From positions 1 through 5,351 of the forward strand of contig JAJYGE010000013.1 of assembly GCA_021785155.1 (NCBI GenBank): a DNA stretch of 5,351 nt, read 5' to 3'. This document shows, piece after piece, positions 1-5,351 of the stretch (positions are counted from its first letter, which is position 1; each line of letters starts with the position of its first letter). The stretch comes from Planctomycetota bacterium. GTDB taxonomy: Bacteria; Planctomycetota; Phycisphaerae; WQYP01. The position numbers and the translations under genes were made by a program. The notes below the pieces were generated by a model. That model searched no databases. It was not told the origin of the DNA and worked only from the letters and a program-made list of their open reading frames with translations.

Positions 1-258
1 TAATTGATCGTAGCCCGTTGTAAGAATATTCAACACACACTCCTGTTCAGCAAGTCCGCCACTGTGGCATACATCAAAGTTACTATATCCGCCGACGAAA
101 ACGGCGACAAGGTCTTAACCATTAGTTAGTGACCTCTCGACCTCTCGACGGGCCAACCACGCCTTGAGGAAGTTTCAAAACCATGACGGCACCGCTTTTT
201 AAGACCTTTGAAAAGGCCTCCTTACTTGCCAGGCAGGGTATAGATCCACTACCTTTTC

Positions 259-399
259 TTAACGCTCCGCGACTTGCAGTCGCAGCGTTGCGATGGTGGC
301 ATCACGCGCCGTAATCTCACCGCGGACGTCAAGGGTCGTTGCGACAAGTTGCACCAAGTGAATTGAAATTGCACATCGGAAATCTGAAATAAATGGCAT
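259..399 (-). CDS. Possible small ORF or C-terminal gene remnant with coiled-coil-like tail
   Basis: Reading leftward from an ATG at 397-399 to a TAA at 259-261 gives 46 residues. The last 24 or so look protein-like: they include ARDATIATLRLQVAER, with I29, I36 and V43 at seven-residue steps and L39 between them, a short coiled-coil pattern. The first 13 residues look less convincing, and only a weak purine stretch precedes the ATG. I do not recognise the protein. It may be the eroded 3' end of a longer gene, a short unannotated peptide, or chance. Nothing around it indicates a function. Confidence 0.2.
   Translation of the reverse strand: MPFISDFRCAISIHLVQLVATTLDVRGEITARDATIATLRLQVAER
261..289. 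repeat. Hairpin-forming inverted repeat
   Basis: AACGCT (261-266) pairs with AGCGTT (284-289), and GCGAC (269-273) pairs with GTCGC (279-283). Together they give an 11-bp stem with a 2-base bulge (267-268) and a 5-base loop (274-278). No T-run follows on either strand, so a classical intrinsic terminator is unlikely. It overlaps the stop of the small minus-strand ORF, so it may be the folded 3' end of that transcript or a coincidence of its codons. Confidence 0.35.
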
Positions 400-546
400 T
401 TTCCGAGGTCCATTGGCTGCTTCCCGATAAATCGTCTAAAACCGTCGCAAAATATGATTTCTTATCCCGACCTCACATTATTATACCGGACAGATCACGC
501 GGAGTACCGAAATCCCACTGCATTCTTTTTTGGGCGGGAATTTTAT

Positions 547-575
547 TTGCCTTTCCCCCAGGGGGAGAATATAAA
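547..575 (+). promoter_or_regulatory. Sigma-70-like promoter of the DUF4832 gene, with palindromic spacer
   Basis: TTGCCT (547-552, 4 of 6 to the -35 consensus) and TATAAA (570-575, 5 of 6 to the -10 consensus) are separated by exactly 17 bases. Transcription would start near 582, leaving a leader of about 80 bases before the ATG at 661. The spacer contains a 13-bp palindrome, TCCCCC-A-GGGGGA (554-566), which could be an operator or affect spacer geometry. Its placement argues that the open frame upstream of 661 is not translated as part of the gene. Confidence 0.5.
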
Positions 576-646
576 CTGTTTAATGTTTAGACTCATTGGG
601 GGTCTGGCGGGCCAGAAGGCTCTGAACGGTTCCGCTTTTTCTAGCC

Positions 647-652
647 AAGGGA
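647..652 (+). promoter_or_regulatory. Ribosome binding site for the start at 661
   Basis: AAGGGA lies 8 bases before the ATG at 661. It favours this start over the in-frame codons at 454 and 586, and the protein then begins with a secretion signal. Confidence 0.5.
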
Positions 653-660
653 AATATTAC

Positions 661-2166
661 ATGGTGTTGCCGCCAAACCGACGGGGACGAGGTGTTCGAT
701 GGATAAGTGTGCTGCTGGCGGGTGTAATATCAGGAGGCTGTGCGGCTCATAAAACCTTCGCAAGCGAGGTTAAACCGGGCGTCCAGCCTGAAGTGGTTTT
801 CGGGACACTTAATAAAACCTCTGTGCTGCACAACCCGGCCATGGGATGGGTGTACTACGATCCCGGTATCCGGCATCGATCAATATCTTTCTGGAAAAGC
901 CGGGCCGCGGAATTAAAATTCTGCAACACGGTGTATTGGCGTGGCCCATGGAGCGACTTTGAACCGCAGCGCGGGAAATACGCATGGCAGTACAATAAGA
1001 CCGTCATACAGTGGCTCCATCGGGTCAAGGCTATGCATCTGCGCCTGGCGTTTCGCGTCATTGTAAACAGCAAAGATTTTTCAAAACCGGCGACACCCCT
1101 GTGGGTTAAAAAGGATGGCGCACGGGGATATCTGGTGGATGGTTTATGGACGCCCTATCCCGATGATCCAATATTTCAATCGGATTTTTCCCGTTTCCTC
1201 CGCGCTTTCGGTAAACGTTTCGACAATCCGAACGATACGGCTTATGTGGATGCCAGCGGCTTGGGATGGTGGGGCGAAATGTCACACCTCCATATTCCCG
1301 CCAGCCATAATGCACAAGTTTTCAACTGGTTGTGTTCCAGTTATGCCAAAGCATTCCCACATGTGCTACTGGTGACGAATATGGACGCCGGATTCGGGCT
1401 TAAATTGGATAAAGAGGTTGCTTTAGGCCACTACGGCATTATGTTTCGCCGCGACGGAATAGGCAGCCCGTGGTTTTACCGGGATGAAGAACGTTTTATG
1501 CAGAAGATTTTCCCCCGTAGTCCATTATTCGCAGAGCTATGCTACGGTAACCCCGGTCCAGGTAAGCCCATTGCCCCAACCAAGTTGGTGCAGTTATGGC
1601 TTAAAAACCGAGGGGTCAGCAATTTTCATGAGTATATGAAATTTTCGGTGCGGCAGGCCCTGCAATACCACGCCAATGTGCTGAATTTGCCCGGTGGCGC
1701 ATGGCAACAGGTGGGATCAAAACTCGCCTATAAGTTTGCCCGCCATTGCGGCTATCGCCTCTGTCCGCTCGCAATAACGTATCCCGCGGCTATGACCGTC
1801 GGCAGGCCCTACGCCATCAAAGCGCTATGGATTAATGGCGGAGTCGGGGTTCTTCCCAACGCTGCGCCACAATGGGGTCACAAATACAAATTTGCCTTCG
1901 CGCTGTTCAATGGCGGCGGGACACAGCCCGATGAAGTCTCGGTAGACCAGTCCCGGTCAAAACTCTCCACGCTGGTCTACGGCCAGCCGCAGGTGCACAC
2001 CAACACCGTACGTTGGCATGTGCCAGCGGGACAATACAGGCTGGCGGTGGCAATTGTGAATACCGCCGAACATAACCGGGCAGCTATAGAACTGGCGGTC
2101 AGCAATTTACCCAGAGTCGGTCGCTGGTATGTCGTAGGCAGGACAACCATCGTGGCAAACCGATGA
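661..2166 (+). CDS. Exported DUF4832-type glycoside hydrolase-like protein
   Basis: This 501-residue protein starts with a basic segment (RRGRGVR, residues 7-13) and a hydrophobic core (14-23), so it is probably exported. Cys27 follows ISGG, a poor lipobox, so lipoprotein status is uncertain and ordinary cleavage near residues 28-34 is possible. The body opens with HNPAMGW (57-63), like the NPxxGW opening I recall in DUF4832 proteins. Then comes WRGPWSDFEPQRGKYAW (93-109), the W...EP..GxYxW pattern of GH42/GH35-like TIM barrels. GWWGE (202-206) offers E206 as a candidate acid/base, and E292 or E324 could be a second carboxylate. The tail, from about 375, is beta-rich and ends AIELAVSNLP...RWYVVG, as I recall for DUF4832. 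Substrate is unknown; action on an extracellular polysaccharide is inferred. The frame is open back to 454, but the promoter at 547-575 and the ribosome binding site at 647 support the start at 661. It stands alone, convergent with the peptidase gene. Confidence 0.75.
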   Translation: MVLPPNRRGRGVRWISVLLAGVISGGCAAHKTFASEVKPGVQPEVVFGTLNKTSVLHNPAMGWVYYDPGIRHRSISFWKSRAAELKFCNTVYWRGPWSDFEPQRGKYAWQYNKTVIQWLHRVKAMHLRLAFRVIVNSKDFSKPATPLWVKKDGARGYLVDGLWTPYPDDPIFQSDFSRFLRAFGKRFDNPNDTAYVDASGLGWWGEMSHLHIPASHNAQVFNWLCSSYAKAFPHVLLVTNMDAGFGLKLDKEVALGHYGIMFRRDGIGSPWFYRDEERFMQKIFPRSPLFAELCYGNPGPGKPIAPTKLVQLWLKNRGVSNFHEYMKFSVRQALQYHANVLNLPGGAWQQVGSKLAYKFARHCGYRLCPLAITYPAAMTVGRPYAIKALWINGGVGVLPNAAPQWGHKYKFAFALFNGGGTQPDEVSVDQSRSKLSTLVYGQPQVHTNTVRWHVPAGQYRLAVAIVNTAEHNRAAIELAVSNLPRVGRWYVVGRTTIVANR

Positions 2167-2235
2167 CTCCGTGCGATTTCGGTGAACCGTTGCTGAAGAC
2201 ACGCCGTCAAGCATTTGGAACAAAGCCTGTAGCCA

Positions 2236-2276
2236 TGCACGAGCGGGCCGCTTGCCGGTTACCTTTTTGTCGTGCA
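2236..2276. terminator. Weak candidate terminator between convergent genes
   Basis: TGCACGA (2236-2242) is repeated inverted as TCGTGCA (2270-2276). Between them lie a small inner palindrome, AGCGG-G-CCGCT (2242-2252), and a T5 run (2264-2268). The position, 70 bases after one gene and before the end of the convergent one, suits a transcription end. The arms are short and the T-run is inside the loop, so this is not a standard intrinsic terminator. The rest of 2167-2427 shows only a 12-bp palindrome, TCCCGCGCGGGA, at 2313-2324. Confidence 0.2.
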
Positions 2277-2427
2277 GCTTTTCTTGTCTGCCGCGCTAGC
2301 GAATACAGGTAATCCCGCGCGGGAGGCACCACAGTTTATGAACCGCCTGCGCATGAACGGTTGCCTATTTCGCTGATGTGGCTGGCATACGAATATCGCG
2401 CTGTACCATCACTGAAACACGGCGGCT

Positions 2428-3339
2428 TCATACGCGTCGAATTTTCCGGCTTGCAAGAGCCAGGCCTCCCAAAGCAAACAGGGCCAATGCGGAAGGTTCA
2501 GGAACTGATGAGGTGTCCAGCGTTCCGCGCCGCCACCGTTGCCATCGTTGTGGCCGTGGCAATGGGGTTCTTACCGTAACGGGGGAACTGGTGGTTACTG
2601 AAAAACTTGTGCCCGTGGAATTCAAAGTGGACGTTGTTGCATTTAATCCTGACGACGCGACCAAGTCAATGGCAACCGCGGAAAAAGAGCTTATCGAGCC
2701 GGTGGCACCATCCATCGTTGCAGAGGCATCGGAAAAAGTAACCTTGCCAAAGTTGGCCAGGGGCAGCACGCCATTGTTACTGGAGGGGGCTTCAGCAATC
2801 CATTCCGCTGAAGACCGCTGTCCAGCGGAAGAGTCCTGAATTGTGCTGTAGCTCTTCGCTGTGGATAAATCCGAGATTGTCAGGTCGTACTGATTGTTTC
2901 CGCCATAGCTGACCGACGCGGAAATTGCATTGCCCGGAGCCACGCTCAAAGGAATTTCATAGGCTCCGCTGGGATACATTTCGTACCAGGCGTAATACTG
3001 CGTTCTACCCCCGGAAACATCGGCTCCAATGCCGATCTGCTCCACTGTGGAAGAGCTGTATCCGTCCAATCCAACCCAAAACGCCGAATAAGAGCCGCTG
3101 CCAAACGATGATGTGGATGAAACAGTCGGAATGGTCCATTCCCCGGAAACGCTGGAGAAAGATTGCGACGCGGACGTGGCCACATCCGCGTACCCCGCCC
3201 AGTTTGTGGATGTGGTGGTGGAAATTGCATTCGCCGGGATAATACTGGCGAATGCGATACCGCCACCGCCAAAAACGGCTGCAGCTCCCAGAATTCCCAA
3301 CGTCAAACGATTCCTGACCATCGGTGAAGAGAACATCAT
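2428..3339 (-). CDS. PEP-CTERM-anchored G1 (eqolisin-like) glutamic peptidase
   Basis: This 303-residue protein has a signal peptide (hydrophobic about 15-31, likely cleavage near AFA or ANA, residues 31-38) and almost no propeptide, since the catalytic domain begins at STNWAGY (44-50). Family G1 landmarks follow in order: GEWTIPT (67-73 region), FWVGLDGY (87-94), VEQIGIGAD with Q101 as candidate catalytic glutamine, YYAWYEMYP (115-123) matching the substrate-binding W-E-Y motif, and SAEWIAE (177-183) carrying the candidate catalytic glutamate (E179 or E183). LANFGKVTF (194-202) ends the core. Characterised G1 peptidases are acid-active endopeptidases, so extracellular proteolysis at low pH is inferred. 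The C-terminus is a PEP-CTERM signal: VPEP (279-282), a hydrophobic helix and the basic end RKIRRV, implying exosortase processing. No exosortase lies in the window. The linker before VPEP is odd (RPQRWQRWRR) and may be frameshifted. The start at 3339 rests on a perfect AAGGAG at 3347-3352; an upstream ATG at 3372 lacks this. Confidence 0.85.
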   Translation of the reverse strand: MMFSSPMVRNRLTLGILGAAAVFGGGGIAFASIIPANAISTTTSTNWAGYADVATSASQSFSSVSGEWTIPTVSSTSSFGSGSYSAFWVGLDGYSSSTVEQIGIGADVSGGRTQYYAWYEMYPSGAYEIPLSVAPGNAISASVSYGGNNQYDLTISDLSTAKSYSTIQDSSAGQRSSAEWIAEAPSSNNGVLPLANFGKVTFSDASATMDGATGSISSFSAVAIDLVASSGLNATTSTLNSTGTSFSVTTSSPVTVRTPLPRPQRWQRWRRGTLDTSSVPEPSALALFALGGLALASRKIRRV

Positions 3340-3346
3340 GTGAGAA

Positions 3347-3352
3347 CTCCTT
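3347..3352 (-). promoter_or_regulatory. Strong Shine-Dalgarno site of the peptidase gene
   Basis: On the minus strand this reads AAGGAG, 7 bases before the ATG at 3339-3337. It fixes that start over the in-frame ATGs at 3372 and 3366, which lie upstream of the site, and over the ATG immediately after it (3336). Confidence 0.75.
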
Positions 3353-3380
3353 AAAACATAAGACATTACCATACTGGACG

Positions 3381-3410
3381 ATCATAACAGGCCGGACCAC
3401 TGTATGTCCT
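3381..3410 (-). promoter_or_regulatory. Candidate promoter of the peptidase gene
   Basis: On the minus strand AGGACA (3410-3405, 4 of 6 to the -35 consensus) and TATGAT (3386-3381, 5 of 6 to the -10 consensus) are 18 bases apart. The -10 is preceded by TGT, an extended -10 element. Transcription would begin near 3374, giving a short leader of about 35 bases. This suggests the peptidase is transcribed separately from the lipoprotein gene upstream. Confidence 0.45.
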
Positions 3411-3550
3411 GATATTCAACATTTTTAATCAACCAACCGTGTTTTTCATTTCAAATTTAAGTTATTCAGGCGGTTTCATTATCGAAATTATCAAAATTCA
3501 CACGGATGCCGGTTATGGCCTATTTTCCTCCGTCGCATCCTGCTTCGTTT

Positions 3551-4042
3551 CTATCGGCGATTCTGATCGCGGCGTCCGAGTGCGCCTTGACGCGGTGCTC
3601 CGCGCGGCGGTGCGGGCAACACCCTGGGATGTGGCCCGCCCCAATAGCGCGCATGAGCCGGCGGAAAGCCATGGTAATACCGCCAGTGGCCACCTGCGCC
3701 GCGATAATAATAAACACGCCGGATGGGATCAAAATAAAAATAAAGTCCCGCCGGCGGCCCGGGAGCCACTAAATATTGCGGTGCCGGACCGTTCCAGAAA
3801 ACCGCGCCCGGCGGCGGCGGTCCGGGTTGATAAACCCACCCATAATTGGGGTAATAGCAGTAATAGGCCTGATATGCCGGGGCGTAATAATATTCGTAAG
3901 GATAGGGACCGGGCGGTGGTGCGGCTACCACACCAATGCCACGCCATCGGAATCCCGCAACGTAGGTGTTACAGCCAGCCAGAGCAAAGATGATGCTCAC
4001 CATTATCGTCACAACTATACATTTTGATGGTAGCGCCGTCAT
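3551..4042 (-). CDS. Tyrosine/proline-rich lipoprotein
   Basis: This 163-residue protein has a clear lipoprotein signal: a hydrophobic stretch (about 9-22) ending in the lipobox LAGC, with Cys24 as the lipidation site. It should therefore be membrane-anchored outside the cytoplasm. By my count the 140 residues from Cys24 include about 22 Tyr and 26 Pro, with clusters such as PYPYEYYYAPAYQAYY (47-61), PGPPPPG (73-79), YFYF (101-104) and VYYYRG (110-115). The composition is aromatic, Pro- and Gly-rich up to about residue 147, and the final residues are basic (GRRDQNRR). I recognise no catalytic motif or named domain. Such composition suits an extended structural or adhesive surface protein, but that is inference. 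Only a weak GGGA precedes the ATG and no clear promoter was seen. It points the same way as the peptidase gene, 211 bases away. Open frames on the opposite strand here encode nothing protein-like. Confidence 0.65.
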   Translation of the reverse strand: MTALPSKCIVVTIMVSIIFALAGCNTYVAGFRWRGIGVVAAPPPGPYPYEYYYAPAYQAYYCYYPNYGWVYQPGPPPPGAVFWNGPAPQYLVAPGPPAGLYFYFDPIRRVYYYRGAGGHWRYYHGFPPAHARYWGGPHPRVLPAPPRGAPRQGALGRRDQNRR

Positions 4043-4230
4043 ACTTCAGTCCCGATTACCAGCCTTACTATGAACAACGCACCATATCCGGCCCAGTTGC
4101 AAGACGGTCGGTTTTTATGAGTCCTCCGCAGTTGCTGTCGCATCGCCCTGTCATGCTCCCCCCTTTGCGTAGACTAAGTTCATTTGTTTTTGCAACCTTC
4201 CTGTGGCTGATGCGTGATACAAGGCACCGC

Positions 4231-4285
4231 GACGTTAATGCCGGCCGCGGGGTTCGTGGAAGGTTATTGTCTGGAAATTAACGTC
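4231..4285. repeat. Spaced 9-bp inverted repeat before the sulfotransferase gene
   Basis: GACGTTAAT (4231-4239) and ATTAACGTC (4277-4285) are perfect inverted copies separated by 37 bases. The right arm ends one base before the ribosome binding site GGGAG at 4287. In RNA the arms could pair and affect access to that site; in DNA they could be a pair of half-sites for a dimeric regulator. The rest of the divergent gap (4043-4230) shows no convincing promoter pair by eye. Confidence 0.35.
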
Positions 4286-4286
4286 C

Positions 4287-4291
4287 GGGAG
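4287..4291 (+). promoter_or_regulatory. Ribosome binding site for the GTG start at 4298
   Basis: GGGAG lies 6 bases before a GTG. It supports this non-ATG start, after which the P-loop follows at residue 11, the expected N-terminal position for the family. Confidence 0.6.
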
Positions 4292-4297
4292 TGAATC

Positions 4298-5293
4298 GTG
4301 GGAACGAAAGCCGTCATCACCGTGCTGGGTACGCCGCGCAGCGGCACCAGTGCCATCACGCGGGCGTTGCCGGTTATGGGCGCTTTTCTGGGGGACCAAC
4401 TGGTGCCACCGGGAATTAACAATCCCACCGGATTTTGGGAAGACCTTCACACCCAGCAGATCAATATCCGGCTTTTGGAACTGGCCGGCCGGCACATTGA
4501 ATGGCCCGTGTTGTCACGCGAAAAAATTGAATCCTCGCCCTGTTATTCTGACGTCAAACATCAGGCGGTGGAATTGTTCACGCGGCGATTGTGTACAAAC
4601 CCATTATTCGCTTTTAAGGATCCGCGCGCCAACCGGCTGTTGTTTTTCTGGCAGGAGGTGTTCCGGGAAATCGGTTGTGCCGATCACTATGTTCTGGCGC
4701 TACGCAATCCTCTCAGCGTGGCCGCGTCCCTGAAGATTTCCGCCGGCATCAAACGCGCTACCGCCCTGGCTTTGTGGCTGGAATGCACGGTTCGGGCGGT
4801 GCAGGATACTTTATATCGACGTCTGGTGGTGGTCGCCTATGAGCAACTGATAAAAAATCCCGGTGCGGAAGTACTGAGAATGGCCGCAGGCTTGGCTTTA
4901 GAGGGCCATCTGCGATCTGATGCCTTTGATTCCTATACCCGTGATTTTATCAATCCCGAGTTTATGCACATACACCACAATGCGGATGATCTGGCGGCGG
5001 GAGTTCAGGAATTGCCGCTGGTTGCCGATGTTTTTCGGTTGCTTTCCCGACACGCCTCCGATGCGTTGACCGCCGGAGATTTCTGGCTTTTGTGGTTGCC
5101 GCTATACACACGATTTGAACGTGAATTTCCGGAATTTATCGCGGCCAATAAGTGGCTGGCACAACGCGCCTCCATCACCGTTACCCCGGTGAAGCGAATG
5201 TGTATTCGCCTTCGTGCGCACGGCGCTGGTGAAATGCGTCGCCTGGCCCATCGCACCCTGGAAAAAACGCTGGCCGTATTCCAGGCCCCCTAG
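4298..5293 (+). CDS. P-loop sulfotransferase family protein (PAPS-dependent)
   Basis: This 331-residue soluble protein begins with a beta strand and the P-loop GTPRSGTSAI (11-20), the 5'-phosphosulfate-binding loop of sulfotransferases. FWED (47-50) and FAFKDPR (104-110) follow, as in bacterial sulfotransferase-like proteins. YVLALRNPLSVAASL (131-145) matches the 3'-phosphate-binding region, with R136 and S140 or S144 as likely ligands. VAYEQLIKNP (179-188) matches the common VxYExL..dP strand-loop. The family moves a sulfuryl group from PAPS to a hydroxyl or amine acceptor in the cytoplasm; the acceptor cannot be read here, though a surface glycan is plausible. No signal peptide or membrane helix is evident. 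Translation starts at GTG, set by GGGAG six bases upstream. The last 30 or so residues are basic and not obviously conserved. The TAG stop takes its last two bases from a 42-bp palindrome, so the C-terminus may have been altered by that element. It is divergent from the lipoprotein gene. Confidence 0.8.
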   Translation: MGTKAVITVLGTPRSGTSAITRALPVMGAFLGDQLVPPGINNPTGFWEDLHTQQINIRLLELAGRHIEWPVLSREKIESSPCYSDVKHQAVELFTRRLCTNPLFAFKDPRANRLLFFWQEVFREIGCADHYVLALRNPLSVAASLKISAGIKRATALALWLECTVRAVQDTLYRRLVVVAYEQLIKNPGAEVLRMAAGLALEGHLRSDAFDSYTRDFINPEFMHIHHNADDLAAGVQELPLVADVFRLLSRHASDALTAGDFWLLWLPLYTRFEREFPEFIAANKWLAQRASITVTPVKRMCIRLRAHGAGEMRRLAHRTLEKTLAVFQAP

Positions 5294-5333
5294 TGCCCTG
5301 TTCCACCCGTAATTACGGGTGGAACAGGGCACT
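5292..5333. repeat. Perfect 42-bp palindrome at the end of the sulfotransferase gene
   Basis: Two 21-base arms (5292-5312 and 5313-5333) are exact reverse complements with no spacer, centred on AATT. The left arm starts AGTGCCCTG and the right ends CAGGGCACT. The first two bases are part of the TAG stop. As RNA it would form a very stable hairpin and could stop transcription or protect the 3' end from either side. No T-run follows, so it is not a textbook intrinsic terminator. A REP-like repetitive palindrome is an alternative. No second copy was seen in the window. Confidence 0.8.
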
Positions 5334-5351
5334 CGCCATACTGATGAAAAC

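Larger units (their letters stand above)
1..546. other. Left flank without a convincing gene
   Basis: No open frame with a believable start, ribosome binding site and protein-like composition is visible here. Reading frames are short on both strands. The stretch holds a short tandem duplication of an 8-base unit (about 132-149, CTCTCGAC twice), a small coding-like minus-strand fragment at 259-399 and a hairpin at 261-289, the last two listed separately. Composition shifts from AT-richer ends to a GC-richer middle, which fits decayed or intergenic DNA. No tRNA or other recognisable RNA gene was found by eye. Confidence 0.5.

Noticed and set aside
1..129. Plus-strand open frame of about 41 codons ending in TAGTGA, with a protein-like end (SADENGDKVLTIS).
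   Set aside because: It is preceded by a stop at the window's first codon, has no ATG or ribosome binding site, and the opposite strand is also open. Length is within chance.
109..208. 9-base inverted repeat AAGGTCTTA (109-117) and TAAGACCTT (200-208).
   Set aside because: Arms are short, 82 bases apart, with no associated promoter or gene; expected by chance at this length.
2378..2839. 153-codon plus-strand frame opposite the end of the peptidase gene.
   Set aside because: The minus strand carries recognised G1 peptidase motifs and a PEP-CTERM tail here; the plus frame is a mirror of Ser/Thr-rich coding.
3439..3993. 184-codon plus-strand frame opposite the lipoprotein gene.
   Set aside because: It is rich in Arg, Pro, His and Asn with no domain, as expected for the reverse of a Tyr/Pro-rich gene. 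The minus strand has a clear lipobox and wins.
4094..4135. CAGTTGC repeated at 4094-4100 and 4129-4135 upstream of the lipoprotein gene.
   Set aside because: Seven-base direct repeats occur by chance, and no promoter could be placed with them.
4024..4281. 85-codon plus-strand frame in the divergent gap before the sulfotransferase gene.
   Set aside because: No ribosome binding site, unprotein-like composition, overlaps the lipoprotein start on the other strand and covers the likely regulatory region.

Overview
The window carries four well-supported protein genes and suggests a bacterium of the Planctomycetes/Verrucomicrobia (PVC) type, possibly a Phycisphaerae-like lineage. The reasons are a secreted protein ending in a PEP-CTERM sorting tail, a secreted DUF4832-type glycosidase-like protein, a bacterial G1 (eqolisin-like) peptidase, and moderately GC-rich DNA with mixed codon use. 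The assignment is inferred from gene content; there is no rRNA or marker gene to confirm it.

Layout. Positions 1-546 hold no convincing gene, only a coding-like 46-codon minus-strand fragment whose end overlaps a DNA hairpin. A good sigma-70-like promoter at 547-575, with a C5-A-G5 palindrome in its spacer, precedes gene 1 (661-2166, +), an exported DUF4832/TIM-barrel-type protein. A convergent intergenic stretch (2167-2427) follows. Gene 2 (2428-3339, -) is a PEP-CTERM-anchored G1 glutamic peptidase with its own strong Shine-Dalgarno site and a likely promoter. Upstream of it on the same strand is gene 3 (3551-4042, -), a small lipoprotein extremely rich in tyrosine and proline. A divergent intergenic region (4043-4297) contains a spaced 9-bp inverted repeat ending next to the ribosome binding site of gene 4 (4298-5293, +), a P-loop PAPS-type sulfotransferase. 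The stop codon of gene 4 lies partly inside a perfect 42-bp palindrome (5292-5333).

How they may fit together. Genes 1-3 encode exported or surface proteins: a carbohydrate-active-like enzyme, a probably acid-active peptidase and a Tyr/Pro-rich lipoprotein. Gene 4 probably sulfates a glycan or other acceptor in the cytoplasm. The shared theme is the cell surface and extracellular matrix, but the genes do not form one operon: orientations alternate and gaps exceed 200 bp. A joint pathway is not shown by the sequence. No complete mobile element, CRISPR array, tRNA or rRNA was seen. The most unusual items are the 42-bp palindrome, the apparent double frameshift in the peptidase's PEP-CTERM linker, and the Tyr/Pro lipoprotein.
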